Source: Vespa crabro (lineage: Eukaryota > Arthropoda > Insecta > Hymenoptera > Vespidae). Taken from it: a DNA stretch of 64,000 bases. Below are positions 52,198 through 57,248 of this stretch, piece by piece. Position 1 is the stretch's first letter, and the number at the start of each line of letters is the position of its first letter. The notes under the pieces are model-generated. The model worked only from the letters and a program-made list of their open reading frames with translations. It was not told where the DNA came from and did not search any database. The position numbers and the translations under genes were made by a program. The stretch is taken from positions 14,698,367 to 14,762,366 of the forward strand of contig NC_060957.1 of assembly GCF_910589235.1 (NCBI RefSeq), written 5' to 3'.

Positions 52198-52806
52198 TTT
52201 TACCCGACGCCACGAGGTCCTCGTCGTCGGAATTGACATAATTCTGCGGTTGTCTTCGCCCTTCCGCCACGTCACCGATCTCGTTCTCCTATCGGGAGAA
52301 TCATTTTTCAACGGATTAATCAAATATATCGTCCTTGTCTATGAAAATTTCAACAATTTCAAACATTTCGCGTTACCTGCTTGTCGTCGACGTATTCCTC
52401 TTGACTATCCCGAATCAATCTCTCCAAATACGGACGGGTTTTCTTAGATTTCGTAATGTCGGTGTTATTCGTATCGTCGATCTGGTCAACGGTGTCCTCG
52501 TTTTTTCGAAAGTCTAAAAGAAAAGAAAGATGAATTATGAGAGAAACGATCGATCCAAGTGTGTACAGAAATAAGGATCGACTCACTCGTAGGCGACGAT
52601 AACGTGGTACCGATCGCTGAAGTGGTGGTATCGTTGTCGACGTTAGTATCACTGGTATTGGTAGTAGTAGCGGATACGAAGGGATCGAAAAAACTAAAGA
52701 ACGATCTCTTTATCCTATGAAAGATCGATTGCTCCTCGTGTTTCTCGATCAACGGAATTTCCAAGCTCGATTGTTTGCCATCTTGATCGAAGACCAAGTC
52801 ATCGTT
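1..52806 (-). CDS. trol: Perlecan (basement membrane-specific heparan sulfate proteoglycan core protein), partial gene span
   Basis: This is the overall span of one minus-strand gene, listed exon by exon below. The domain order is SEA, LDLa array, Ig, LDLa, Ig, laminin IV and laminin-type EGF, which is specific to perlecan. Perlecan is a secreted heparan sulfate proteoglycan that crosslinks basement membranes and binds growth factors through its sugar chains. In insects it is known as Trol (terribly reduced optic lobes). The reconstruction joins about 37 exons, and every junction keeps the reading frame except the degenerate exon at 4941-5224. Nearly all LDLa exons are phase 1-1. The 5' end (signal peptide of the long form) was not found. 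The 3' end (remaining laminin modules, the Ig array, and LamG/EGF domain V) lies beyond position 1. Exon edges come from splice consensus only, with no transcript evidence. The family call is very secure. Confidence 0.96.
336..476 (-). CDS. trol: Laminin EGF leading into second laminin IV domain
   Basis: This 141-nt phase 0-0 exon encodes YATGLTCNQCKANTFNL, GCISCFCMGITNKCVSSNWY. The layout repeats that of the EGF half-module before the first laminin IV domain. The acceptor is TGTTTAG and the donor GAG|GTAATG. Confidence 0.92.
747..957 (-). CDS. trol: Laminin-type EGF modules, continued
   Basis: The exon is phase 2 in and phase 0 out. It encodes CHLGSDGEPTCDCPAGYVG, CEQCAIGYQGNP, then NADPNTGKCRCK, with typical laminin EGF cysteine spacing. 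The acceptor is ATCTAG and the donor AAG|GTATCA. Confidence 0.92.
1069..1246 (-). CDS. trol: Laminin-type EGF modules
   Basis: The exon is phase 1 in and phase 2 out. It encodes YNGLSCENCASGYLRRETGP followed by CAPGYYGDPSRNIPCQLCPC, laminin EGF repeats with the GYYGDP signature. The acceptor is TTCTAAG and the donor CA|GTGAGG. Confidence 0.92.
1342..1466 (-). CDS. trol: End of laminin IV and resumption of laminin EGF
   Basis: This 125-nt exon is phase 2 in and phase 1 out. It encodes YEDSPQLDVRITNIVMDTA, then GLGSASFVEECQCPTG. The VEECQCP motif marks the return to the interrupted laminin EGF module. The acceptor is TTCAG (…CGTTCAG|AG) and the donor G|GTACGT. Confidence 0.92.
1565..2438 (-). 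CDS. trol: Ig-like domain 2, half laminin EGF and laminin IV domain
   Basis: This 874-nt exon is phase 1 in and phase 2 out. It starts with an Ig domain (VMVLTCTAIGVPIPEINWRL ... EDSGAYSCEALN). A Cys-rich laminin-EGF segment follows (GICPKGTF ... DECISCFCFGVATECRS), and then most of a laminin IV (B) domain (IRFYGDIKD, SYGGYLTYTIHYNGNGAP, EEIMMTLANVDNILIK). Splitting a laminin EGF module around laminin IV is typical of perlecan domain III and laminin alpha chains. The donor is AA|GTACGT. The frame stays open past it into the intron, but that part is not coding. Confidence 0.94.
2522..2770 (-). CDS. trol: Two LDLa modules in one exon
   Basis: This phase 1-1 exon encodes CEPNEFRCNNKQCVSKLWRC with CADNSDEEDC, a short TPSPPGSP linker, and CRYHEFACASYNQCIPKVYHC with CLDGSDEFGC. 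Both have six cysteines. They are the last LDLa modules of the array. The acceptor is TTTTTCAG and the donor T|GTAAGT. Confidence 0.94.
2858..2995 (-). CDS. trol: LDLa module after Ig domain 1
   Basis: This phase 1-1 exon carries a lead (FEEPTTRPPQV) and then CQYDQATCSNGDCIPKSYVC and CTDGSDEMRC, a complete LDLa module. The acceptor is TTCGCAG and the donor A|GTACGT. Confidence 0.92.
3114..3341 (-). CDS. trol: Immunoglobulin-like domain 1
   Basis: This phase 1-1 exon encodes one I-set Ig domain: strand-B cysteine in REVVFQCRDEGPL, core Trp in ARVRWLRDN, and strand-F DHAGIYICEAVG. It closes with SRLSVNLTVEK. It matches the Ig domain that sits inside the LDLa region of arthropod perlecan. The acceptor is GTGCACAG and the donor T|GTACGT. 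Confidence 0.93.
3342..4205 (-). other. Intron between microexon and Ig domain 1
   Basis: AT-rich sequence with a (TA)n block at about 4128-4183, just downstream of the microexon donor on the minus strand. No further coding motif is seen. Confidence 0.55.
4206..4220 (-). CDS. trol: Candidate 15-nt alternative microexon
   Basis: ACCCGGCGAAGCAAG is bounded by a pyrimidine-rich acceptor (TTTTTCTTGCCTTGGCCAG) and a near-perfect donor (CAAG|GTAAGAG). It is phase 1-1 compatible and would change VIKE-S-REVV to VIKE-NPAKQG-REVV. Both forms are in frame, so optional use is likely. Confidence 0.5.
4436..4501 (-). CDS. trol: Perlecan linker exon before first Ig domain
   Basis: This phase 1-1 exon of 66 nt encodes STGGSTGLNLKTYPSEQVIK followed by E. 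The acceptor is TTTTTTTAG and the donor A|GTAAGT. The segment joins the LDLa array to the Ig domain. When it is spliced directly to 3341 the junction reads VIKESREVVFQC, a plausible run-in to the Ig strand. Confidence 0.85.
4941..5224 (-). pseudogene. Degenerate, frame-disrupted two-module LDLa exon
   Basis: The first module (CSLDEWRCENGSCIYLYQRY ... DESDEFGC) has lost its fourth cysteine (Tyr in its place) and two Asp ligands (Asn). The second starts normally (CELYEWRCNNG), but a GGGG run leaves two bases too many, so the rest (QCIPLSRRC ... PTDNMSDEFDC) is only readable in another frame. With flanking AG (ATCGAAG) and donor GTTAGT the exon would be 284 nt, which breaks the 1-1 phase. Skipping it, or ending at an internal phase-1 donor (T|GTAATT at 5100-5101, leaving 123 nt), keeps the gene intact. 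It may be a decaying exon, an unused relic or an assembly error. Confidence 0.6.
5361..5522 (-). CDS. trol: LDLa module 20 with Pro/Gly-rich lead
   Basis: This phase 1-1 exon carries a lead (DTTTLKPEGPGARPMPGR) and then CPAGQFQCVLDKACVPQSSIC and CRDASDENNC. All six cysteines are present. The acceptor is CTCCTCAG and the donor G|GTAAGA. Confidence 0.92.
5622..5732 (-). CDS. trol: LDLa module 19
   Basis: This phase 1-1 exon encodes CGQDQFQCRTGDCIRNDQRC and then CEDGSDEPSEC, a complete LDLa module with one extra residue before the last Cys. The acceptor is GATTTTAG and the donor G|GTAATT. Confidence 0.92.
5733..6876 (-). other. Intron between LDLa 18 and LDLa 19
   Basis: No exon was recognised. 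It holds a compound GGAA/GGTT repeat close to the donor of LDLa 18 and a (TA)n block at about 5910-5985. Confidence 0.55.
6773..6838. repeat. Compound (GGAA)n(GGTT)n microsatellite
   Basis: About six GGAA units pass directly into about ten GGTT units. The block ends 38 bp from the 3' edge of the LDLa 18 exon, inside the intron. Confidence 0.95.
6877..7125 (-). CDS. trol: Linker plus LDLa module 18
   Basis: This phase 1-1 exon carries a ~45-residue hydrophilic linker (VDVPDKSSSREHQENVAG ... LPTNLSTPRS) and then CAPDDFLCADGTCIPETHHC and CRDFTDEQYC. The donor G|GTTAGA departs from the usual GTRAGT. A GGAA/GGTT repeat block lies just downstream. Confidence 0.9.
7126..8003 (-). other. Intron between LDLa 17 and LDLa 18
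   Basis: No exon was recognised. It contains a (TTTC)n run at 7257-7285 and an (AT)n/(ACAT)n microsatellite at 7534-7621. Confidence 0.55.
7534..7621. repeat. (AT)n/(ACAT)n microsatellite
   Basis: An AT run followed by ACATAT/ATGT variants. Confidence 0.95.
8004..8162 (-). CDS. trol: LDLa module 17 with charged lead
   Basis: This phase 1-1 exon starts with a charged linker (DDEATSEKGYPKEKE) followed by CSENEFTCNDGSCIPRYLVC and CSEGTDEFGC, a complete LDLa module. The acceptor is CTTTCAG and the donor G|GTGAGT. Confidence 0.92.
8250..8357 (-). CDS. trol: LDLa module 16
   Basis: This phase 1-1 exon encodes CPIGKRACDNGVCIDERFFC and then CLDRSDEFDC, a complete module. The acceptor is ATTGCAG and the donor C|GTAAGG. 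The intron to the next exon is only 87 bp. Confidence 0.9.
8358..10319 (-). other. 2 kb intron between LDLa 15 and LDLa 16
   Basis: No exon was recognised. It contains two long (GA)n tracts (8866-8927 and 10099-10141) and purine-rich low-complexity DNA between 9560 and 10060. Confidence 0.6.
8866..8927. repeat. (GA)n microsatellite
   Basis: About 31 uninterrupted AG units. Confidence 0.97.
10320..10433 (-). CDS. trol: LDLa module 15
   Basis: This phase 1-1 exon encodes VTECPPGNFRCNDGLCLDSK and then CDGRSHCLDGSDEINC. It is a complete LDLa module with the DGSDE cage. The acceptor is ATTGTAG and the donor C|GTACGG. Confidence 0.92.
10434..12117 (-). other. 1.7 kb intron between LDLa 14 and LDLa 15
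   Basis: No exon was recognised. It holds a (GA)n tract at 10829-10867. The remainder is AT-rich unique sequence. Confidence 0.6.
12118..12228 (-). CDS. trol: LDLa module 14
   Basis: This phase 1-1 exon encodes ICTPAEWKCASGECLPENER, then CDGVRNCVDGSDESGC, a canonical LDLa module. The acceptor AG (GATAAAAG) has a weak pyrimidine tract but is the only nearby one that keeps the frame. The donor is G|GTAACT. Confidence 0.9.
12622..12771 (-). CDS. trol: LDLa module 13
   Basis: This phase 1-1 exon has a Trp-rich lead (QTWPGWANEKTWEC) and then CDDGKCVLLKRKC ... CLDGTDERGC, a complete LDLa module. The acceptor is CCGTCAG and the donor G|GTAAGA. It follows either the 27-nt exon or LDLa 12 directly in frame. 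Confidence 0.92.
13031..13191 (-). other. Possible alternative terminal exon (early stop isoform)
   Basis: Read-through of the donor at 13164 keeps the frame open for 44 more codons, from REVIPGVPGKLPKVP through QRCPNQFDALPLDDE to ENDDAC, and then a TAG stop at 13031-13033. An ATTAAA poly(A)-like hexamer follows on the minus strand at 12906-12901. If used, it would give a secreted protein ending after about 12 LDLa modules. It could equally be an intron that happens to be open. Confidence 0.35.
13165..13191 (-). CDS. trol: 27-nt Ser/Asp-rich exon
   Basis: A strong pyrimidine-tract acceptor (TCTTCTCTTAG) and a GTGAGG donor bound a 27-nt phase 1-1 segment encoding SSSSDDHR. Skipping it also preserves the frame. 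If the donor is not used, the frame continues to a TAG at 13031-13033 (see the next entry). Confidence 0.6.
13265..13417 (-). CDS. trol: LDLa module 12 with Thr/Pro-rich tail
   Basis: This phase 1-1 exon encodes CTPTQFKCLTGNKCIEGIYRC and then CPDRSDEDC. A tail follows (ANETITHTTSPPT) with an N-glycosylation sequon and likely O-glycosylation sites. The donor is A|GTACGC. Confidence 0.92.
13418..14515 (-). other. Intron between LDLa 11 and LDLa 12
   Basis: Unique AT-rich sequence with a poly-purine A-rich run at about 14028-14063. No exon was recognised. Confidence 0.55.
14516..14632 (-). CDS. trol: LDLa module 11
   Basis: This phase 1-1 exon encodes CPSMDFTCGDGSCIPKSSVC ... CPRAEDELNC. The six cysteines are present. 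The cage reads RAEDE rather than DGSDE, a mild divergence. The acceptor is CCGTAG and the donor G|GTATAT. Confidence 0.9.
14633..15548 (-). other. Intron between the acidic exon and LDLa 11
   Basis: It contains (GA)n at 15066-15108 and a GAAA-type purine run at 15195-15256. The frame of the large exon stays open into this intron as far as 15274, but the Ser-rich extension is past the donor and I treat it as intron. Confidence 0.5.
15549..17312 (-). CDS. trol: Large exon: basic and acidic low-complexity insert plus LDLa modules 9 and 10
   Basis: This is a single open reading frame of 588 codons, phase 1-1, with acceptor TATCGTAG|AA and donor G|GTAGAC. The first ~95 residues are Lys/Arg-rich (KRLKTSEKRLKEKRP). 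About 330 residues rich in Ser, Thr, Asn, Glu and Asp follow, with about a dozen N-glycosylation sequons. Next come alternating Glu/Asp, an uninterrupted run of about 24 Asp, and then two complete LDLa modules (CNDSQHTC ... CDDGTDEISC and CNLFEFPC ... CLDGTDEEDC). The low-complexity part matches no domain I know and lies in the middle of the LDLa array. The maintained frame, flanking phases and terminal LDLa modules make it a real exon. The exact 5' edge is less sure, because other AGs nearby give the wrong phase. Confidence 0.82.
17641..17748 (-). CDS. trol: LDLa module 8
   Basis: This phase 1-1 exon encodes GCGDAEFRCTDGRCIGYELQ, then CNGVNECSDGSDERDC. It is a canonical LDLa module with DGSDE. 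The donor is G|GTAATT. Confidence 0.92.
17749..19115 (-). other. Intron between LDLa 7 and LDLa 8
   Basis: It contains (GA)n tracts at about 18055-18082 and 18490-18532. No exon was recognised. Confidence 0.55.
19116..19229 (-). CDS. trol: LDLa module 7
   Basis: This phase 1-1 exon encodes VTTCSSDQFRCIDGICLSID and then CNG ... CRNGEDENQC. The cysteine pattern is complete, and the cage reads NGEDE in place of DGSDE. Donor G|GTGAGT is strong. Confidence 0.92.
19351..19467 (-). CDS. trol: LDLa module 6
   Basis: This phase 1-1 exon encodes CREDEFECASGTTCVSKMARC ... CDDRSDEYNC with six cysteines and an intact acidic cage. It is only 121 bp upstream of the next LDLa exon. The donor is G|GTACAC. 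Confidence 0.92.
19468..20508 (-). other. Intron between LDLa 5 and LDLa 6
   Basis: It contains a long (TA)n tract (19787-19880). No exon was recognised. Confidence 0.55.
19787..19880. repeat. (TA)n microsatellite
   Basis: A near-pure TA run, uninterrupted for about 78 bp at its 3' side. Confidence 0.97.
20509..20625 (-). CDS. trol: LDLa module 5 (divergent calcium cage)
   Basis: This phase 1-1 exon encodes CREYQFECSAGYCVDLSRRC ... CSNKKDEENC. All six cysteines are present, but the usual DGSDE is replaced by SNKKDEE, so one Ca2+ ligand position is altered. The donor is A|GTATGA. Confidence 0.9.
20626..23941 (-). other. 3.3 kb intron between LDLa 4 and LDLa 5
   Basis: No coding exon was recognised. 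It contains (GCGT)n at 20817-20850, (GA)n at 21197-21231 and 22186-22220, (CT)n at 23355-23407, a T-rich run near 22470-22520, and a diverged ~11-bp tandem motif near 21763-21815. Confidence 0.6.
20817..20850. repeat. (GCGT)n microsatellite
   Basis: About eight GTGC units with minor variants at the ends. Confidence 0.93.
23942..24049 (-). CDS. trol: LDLa module 4
   Basis: This phase 1-1 exon encodes CTVSQFKCRNGECIDGSKHC ... CRDRSDEYGC, a complete LDLa module. The acceptor TTTTCAG closes the long intron. It is the first shared exon for transcripts from the distal start and from the 42 kb start. The donor is C|GTGAGT. Confidence 0.93.
26442..26509. repeat. (GA)n microsatellite
   Basis: About 34 uninterrupted GA units, one of the longest in the window. 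Confidence 0.97.
37932..38052. repeat. 11-bp pyrimidine minisatellite
   Basis: About eleven head-to-tail copies of CTCGTCTCTTT, with some units reading CTCCTCTCTTT. The plus strand is nearly all pyrimidine. Confidence 0.93.
42095..42212 (-). CDS. trol: Candidate alternative first exon with signal peptide
   Basis: Two in-frame ATGs (42212 and 42200) start a short reading frame. From the second it reads MERPPRS, a hydrophobic core SVLVIILLLALTSLNLA, then EESRQPYGTRGRG, a typical cleavable signal peptide. It ends at a good donor (AGAG|GTAAAT) in phase 1, exactly what the LDLa exon at 23942-24049 needs. It lies inside the 25 kb intron and has no coding acceptor before it. I infer an internal promoter giving a perlecan isoform that lacks the GAG site, SEA domain and first three LDLa modules. 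It could also belong to an unrelated nested transcript. Confidence 0.6.
42847..42893. repeat. (CT)n microsatellite
   Basis: About 23 CT units roughly 0.6 kb upstream of the candidate internal start. A shorter (CT)n(CTCG)n tract lies at about 42603-42650. Confidence 0.95.
49410..49526 (-). CDS. trol: LDLa module 3
   Basis: This phase 1-1 exon encodes CKFGEFACDVRRCILESQRC ... CQDGSDEHNC, a complete six-cysteine LDLa module with the calcium cage. The donor G|GTGAGT opens the 25 kb intron. It is the last exon before the internal alternative first exon at 42 kb. Confidence 0.92.
50058..50318 (-). CDS. trol: Acidic linker plus LDLa module 2
   Basis: The exon encodes an acidic linker (FSEGEEERWPLP, EEPTDTGEEDLK) and then an LDLa module (CRADDVVRC ... 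CSVQRCDG ... CEDGADEVGC). The upstream AG (…GCGATAG|AC) was chosen because it keeps the phase 1 frame. A nearer AG at 50312-50313 would shift the frame. The donor is G|GTATAA. Confidence 0.87.
50846..51004 (-). CDS. trol: LDLa module 1
   Basis: This phase 1-1 exon encodes one LDL-receptor class A module, CDQSSELTC ... CVPLDSRCDG ... CEDGSDEVDC, with all six cysteines and the Ca2+-binding DGSDE motif. A short Thr-rich tail follows (STLRPTTT). It comes directly after the SEA domain, as in domain II of perlecan. Confidence 0.92.
51209..51264. repeat. (CT)n microsatellite
   Basis: About 28 CT units, with a second shorter CT tract at 51315-51342. Both lie in the intron between the SEA domain and LDLa 1. 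Confidence 0.97.
51512..51672 (-). CDS. trol: SEA domain, second half
   Basis: The exon is phase 2 in and phase 1 out (G|GTAACT). It encodes SPTSDAFTSQVTLDIGSTF, then a helix and the closing strand QVGPEGFTFRHFL. This completes the alpha/beta SEA fold. Where self-cleaving mucin SEA domains have G-S-V-V-V, this protein reads TSQVT, so self-cleavage is not expected. Confidence 0.87.
51757..51925 (-). CDS. trol: SEA domain, first half
   Basis: The exon is phase 1 in and phase 2 out (TC|GTAAGT). It encodes RFYRITLTVGEPYRREYAD followed by a helical stretch ending HIPNYDHMANVIKI. The pattern (hydrophobic strand, conserved aromatic, KSREYKELS, long amphipathic helix with LEELY) is typical of perlecan SEA domains, an extracellular domain found beside O-glycosylated or GAG-bearing segments. 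Confidence 0.9.
52031..52108 (-). CDS. trol: Perlecan pre-SEA exon
   Basis: This 78-nt phase 1-1 exon continues the acidic site (EIEGSATDSDVSQ) and leads into the SEA domain (PVTEGQKIEGKA). Acceptor TTTCAG and donor C|GTAAGT are both good. Residues on both sides of the junction with the previous exon together form the Ser-Gly site. Confidence 0.8.
52204..52288 (-). CDS. trol: Perlecan exon with acidic cluster of the GAG attachment site
   Basis: The exon is phase 0 in and phase 1 out (G|GTAAAA). It encodes ENEIGDVAEGRR ... NSDDEDLVASG. The acidic run DDED directly before a Ser-Gly is the usual context for glycosaminoglycan attachment by xylosyltransferase. The Gly codon is completed by the next exon. 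Vertebrate perlecan carries its heparan sulfate chains at the same place, just before the SEA domain. Confidence 0.8.
52377..52513 (-). CDS. trol: Perlecan N-terminal spacer exon
   Basis: The exon enters at phase 1 after TTTTAG and leaves at phase 0 at CAG|GTAACG. It encodes a charged linker (FRKNEDTVDQIDD ... EEYVDDKQ) with no recognised domain. It belongs to the acidic region that comes before the SEA domain. The call rests on frame continuity with both neighbouring exons. Confidence 0.75.
52587..52806 (-). CDS. trol: Perlecan N-terminal exon, acidic/Thr-rich with furin-like site
   Basis: The exon starts at phase 0 after a pyrimidine-rich acceptor (TTCTTTTCAG) and ends at phase 1 before GTGAGT. 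It encodes about 73 residues beginning NDDLVFDQDGK, then HRIKRSFFSFFDP, then a Thr/Ser/Asn-rich stretch. RIKR followed by Ser fits a proprotein convertase (R-x-K-R) site. No Met lies inside the exon, so a further 5' exon with the signal peptide must exist. The frame stays open upstream to an ATG at about 52893, but that reading gives no signal peptide and ignores a strong acceptor. Confidence 0.75.
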
Positions 52807-53187
52807 CTGAAAAGAATCAGAGTACAAATCTTTGGCATAAATTGGATGAAAAAAAGGTGGCGCGCGCCTACACGTATTCGCGATTCGTTGCATATCCGAT
52901 ACGTTATACTCTTACATATACGTATGTGCATAGACACATAGATGGCAGACCATGTACATTCGCCTGTGTACGGCTATTGTATATATAGAGCTATCGCGAA
53001 GCGTTCTCACGTGCCCCTCGTAAAGAAGCAATTCTCACCTAAACACGCGATATAAATTCAGGATCGTACTCGGGGCATTCTCGTCGGGCTCGAGAATCGG
53101 GTTCTCTCGTGAACCGCGCGCGCGAGTCTTGTGAGCCGTGCGATCCGTGATTCGAAAGCCTCGACAGGCAACGGGCAGCCAACTGGC

Positions 53188-53190
<3 letters not shown>

Positions 53191-53259
<69 letters not shown>
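53191..53259. repeat. (CT)n microsatellite
   Basis: About 34 uninterrupted TC units, upstream of the first recognised perlecan exon. Confidence 0.97.
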
Positions 53260-53260
<1 letters not shown>

Positions 53261-54370
53261 ACCGACTTAACCGAACGAAGAGGACAATTTACCCCATCTA
53301 CGTGTACCGAAACGAGATACGAAGAAAAAATCTGACCTATCGTTATGGGGACGCAACAAAGTCTCGTGAATCGAGCTGGCCGAAAAGAAATTTGCGTTAG
53401 CGCACGTTTATGCGCTAAAAAAGAAGAAAAAAAAGAAAAACAAAAGAAAAAATGAGAAACGACCAAAGCCGATTCCCTTCTATAGCATCCACCGACGTAA
53501 AAGTACCCTTATCCCTTTACGGGGTGGTAAGGGATCCGAACGAGCGAGCGAGAGTTACTGACTTTAACGAGGATAATGACACTAGACGACTTATTAATCG
53601 TCGCTCGTGGCACACCGCGTTCTAAACTCGGAATTTATCGACTAGTCGACGTTGCTTGCGCTCGGTTAATCGAATCAACGTCGAGAAAATATATATTTAA
53701 TGGATTACGTCCAAGCTCCTCTCTTTAGATCGCGACGCATCCTTTTCGATTATATTGCTGCTCGATAAAAAGGAACAAAGTATAAGCGTGTATCGGTTAC
53801 TTAAATCGACCCACTTAGATCGATCAACTTTAATTTAAACGATCAAGATGATTCCAGGGTAAGACACGTAGAGGAGACATGGACTGGAGGAAGGGGGATT
53901 GGTCGAGTTAAAATACGTTATGGAGGGGAGCACGTATTAGGAGACGTACGGGAGAAGTAGGGTGAGAAATTTGCGGAAATATAAATCTCCCGAAGAACGC
54001 CGGGTATACGGCTCGGTGGAAGAATAAAAGAGCCGAAGGGAGAGCATCGCATCGGGAAGCATTCGAGCCGGCTAGACGGAACTTTGTTATTCCGGCCAAG
54101 TTTTACACGGGATTTTCGAGCTAAGTCCACTCTATGATCCTTTCGCGGCAACTACGTGCTCATACTTCGACAAAACACCGCCCCTACAGTCCGAAATCCT
54201 TAAAATGCATGGGAAATACGTGTCCGCGCAGGTTAAGTGTCCAAAGGGAATTCGTCCTGCGTCGCTAAGGACCTCGAAGAGAGTCGAACTGAGAAAAGAA
54301 AGTAGAGGGGTCGGGCGAGAGGGAAAGATTTCGCTTCTACGCGCGTTGTTAATATTTTTTGCGCGATTTA

Positions 54371-54384
54371 TACACATACATACA

Positions 54385-54416
<32 letters not shown>

Positions 54417-54417
54417 C
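54371..54417. repeat. (CATA)n microsatellite
   Basis: About eleven tetranucleotide units. Confidence 0.95.
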
Positions 54418-55449
54418 ATTATTCTTATTTGGATTTATCTTTACTGTCTCCTCCTTCGACGGCCGTCATGGAAAGTGGTCGAACTCGAGCGATTATTACT
54501 CGAGTCTCCGTGCTCGATCGTTCTCGATAACGATTTCTTTATCGATCGTTCGCCGAGCGAGCGTGTTACGCGCGAAACAAACTCGCATCTTCAAACGGAT
54601 CCCATATTTAGGCCATCGCAGTTTGTTCGCTCGCTCGATGACGCGCACCTAAGATAAGAGACATTCCATCCTTCTGATATCCACACCTTTCTCGAACTAA
54701 ACAACGCCAACGATACGATTCTATTTTGTAACAGCTGCAACGTGCTCATTACGGCGAGAGTCATTATGGACGAACACCGATTAGGTAATCGAACCGACGA
54801 CGGTGACCCGTTTTCACGTACCTACAATAGATGGAATAACACAACGCATCGATGGATGAACTTTCTCGTTAAGCGGTACCGCGGACGACCTACGATAATT
54901 ATTTGGTAGTATCAAAAAAAAAAAAAGAAAAAAAAAAAAAAAAGAGAAAAAACCTCGCAACTTTTCTCGATGATGAAAAAACCGCGGAAGGACTCTTTGG
55001 ACGGGCAAATCGTCGGCGAGAAAAAGTAATTTTCCCGATGTTAAAAGGATAAATTTCGATAAGAAAAGCAAAGAACGGGTGCTATCTCGCGCAGTTGCAC
55101 GCGCGAGAATGAGAGGCGCGAGGTCGTTAAACCGCGAACGAAAAAGAAACCGTGACTCATTCACGGGAGATTTGCCCCCGAAGAAACGAGAGGTACTCGC
55201 GAGAGAGTATTCGCTTCTAGATGTAACTATCGGTCGTTACATTTAAAAGCGATATGTTACATTGGAAAACTCTAAATCTTTGCCTTTTCCTAAAGAACGA
55301 TACGTGCCTATATAATAATTTCGCTAAAGCCTTTAGAATTAATTAGAGCGAAAGACGCGTTTCGTCGATCCGTAGGCTGGTTTTGCGTGCCTACACGTGG
55401 CAACGCATATTCATCGTTTACCGTGGTCGTTTAATTTATCTCTCCTCCC

Positions 55450-55489
<40 letters not shown>

Positions 55490-57216
55490 CTTCCACATTT
55501 CTATCACGAAAATGATGTAACTGAGATGTAAGTGAGAGCGATTTGTGGAGAAAAGTGGAGGGGAACGAAAGGAATAATCAACGGATTTCTTCTCGCTTCG
55601 ATCGCAAATAATCGCGCGCGCGCGCGCGCGAGAGTGAGAAACGATGACTCGCGTATAGTTATTATAATTGGAGCTTGCAATCTGGCAAAAGGTCAAGGCG
55701 AGTAACGTCGATAACCCTGGCCGGTATAAATGTCCTACGCATGGAGCTACAGAAATTTGCAAAAGTTTCGATTTGGATAAGCACGATGATTTTCTTCGTA
55801 TTACGTTCAAAGGATCTTACGCGGAGCCCTTTTGATTCGCTCATCCTCGTTTTTTTATGAACGAAAATATTTTGAGAGAAAGGAAAGGAATATAGAGGAA
55901 AGAGATTGGTATGAGAAAAATATGAAGAGTACGAGAAAGAACTCGAAGGCGCGAACGCGCTAGAGATGGAAGGCGAAAATCCCGGCAATTTGAGAGACCT
56001 CTCGACGGGCTTCGAGTTAACGAAAATATACGGTCGGTCGAGTGTCGAAGAAGCTCTCGGAGGCCAAAGCTCCGAGGCGGCTCTCGAAGCTCAGTGGGTG
56101 GAAGAAGCAAGCCGACGTGCCCATGCTTCCGTGAGGGGGGACAGAGAGGGGAAAGGAGGAGGAAGGCACCCAACGATCGTCCTTTGTCTTAAGCTATGGT
56201 ATATTAATGCGAGGAACACGTTAGCGAGGTGAGACTCGCTAGGAGGCGACGGAATACTAAATAGCGGTCGCACGCGGCGGCGAATCCTACTCGCGAGTAG
56301 AAGAAGAGCGAGCGTGCGAGTGGCGGGTCCGGGGCATCGTTTAACCGCGCCCCTTTGCATTTTAACAGCCTCTCAACGGAACAACGAGCTTCTCTTCGTG
56401 TGCAGGAGAAACATCCGCACGCGCGCGAAAAATTTCCCTTCATCCACTTTGACGTCGTCGAGCCATCTTTTCTTGAATGTCGCACACGTGCCTGTCGCTA
56501 AATTTTAGTAGACCGATTCGGAACATAGAGCCCTTAGAAAATATCTACCTCGTGATACTCTCTAGTAGTCCCTATATCTATCTATCCATCTATCCGTCTA
56601 TATTGGATTTTTATATCGGGAAAAATGTATATTACTTATGTATTTATAAGCGAGTCGTCGTCGAGTCGTCGTCCGAAAAATAAAGAAAGATGTCGGCCGG
56701 CTAGGAGGGGAGAAATAAACGACACGTGCTATTTCCCAAGCCAAAGCGGGAGGAGAGAAGAAGAGGAGATTTCCTCGAGGATGATCTTATATGAAGTTTC
56801 ATATCCACAGAGAGATAGAGATGGAGAGATATGTACCAATGAGACAGAGAGGCCAAATATCAACCGGGCAATCCTCTCGGACACCGCATTTTCCGCAAGG
56901 CTCCACGCGAAATTGCGGAAATCACGTCGGTCTGATTTCCCGAGAAAAATGTCTCGCCTGACTCGTTCCGGCAAATCAAAGATCCCTCGGGCTACGATCT
57001 GCCAGTCAGAAGAGTCACTGCTCTCGCTGGTTACTCGCGAGGACGCTTTTCTTTTTTCACATTCGCAAAATATCCGAGAAGGGATAGAGGAGGAAGCTCC
57101 TTTTTTTGAACTTTGCATTTACTCTCGACGTAGCTTGTTCGCTTGTTCGTTCGAAAATAGACTCTTCCGGTCTATTTCTTCGTCTACCCGTTCGCGCGCG
57201 CGCCCCCCCCCCCCCA

Positions 57217-57248
<32 letters not shown>

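Noticed and set aside
52807..52893. In-frame extension of the first recognised exon back to an ATG at 52893
   Set aside because: The extension encodes no signal peptide and crosses a strong acceptor (TTCTTTTCAG). Perlecan must enter the secretory pathway.
53035..53466. Minus-strand ORF ending at a strong GTGAGAA donor
   Set aside because: Its body is an Arg-Glu dinucleotide repeat, and the phase does not match the next exon without a stop. It could only be untranslated.
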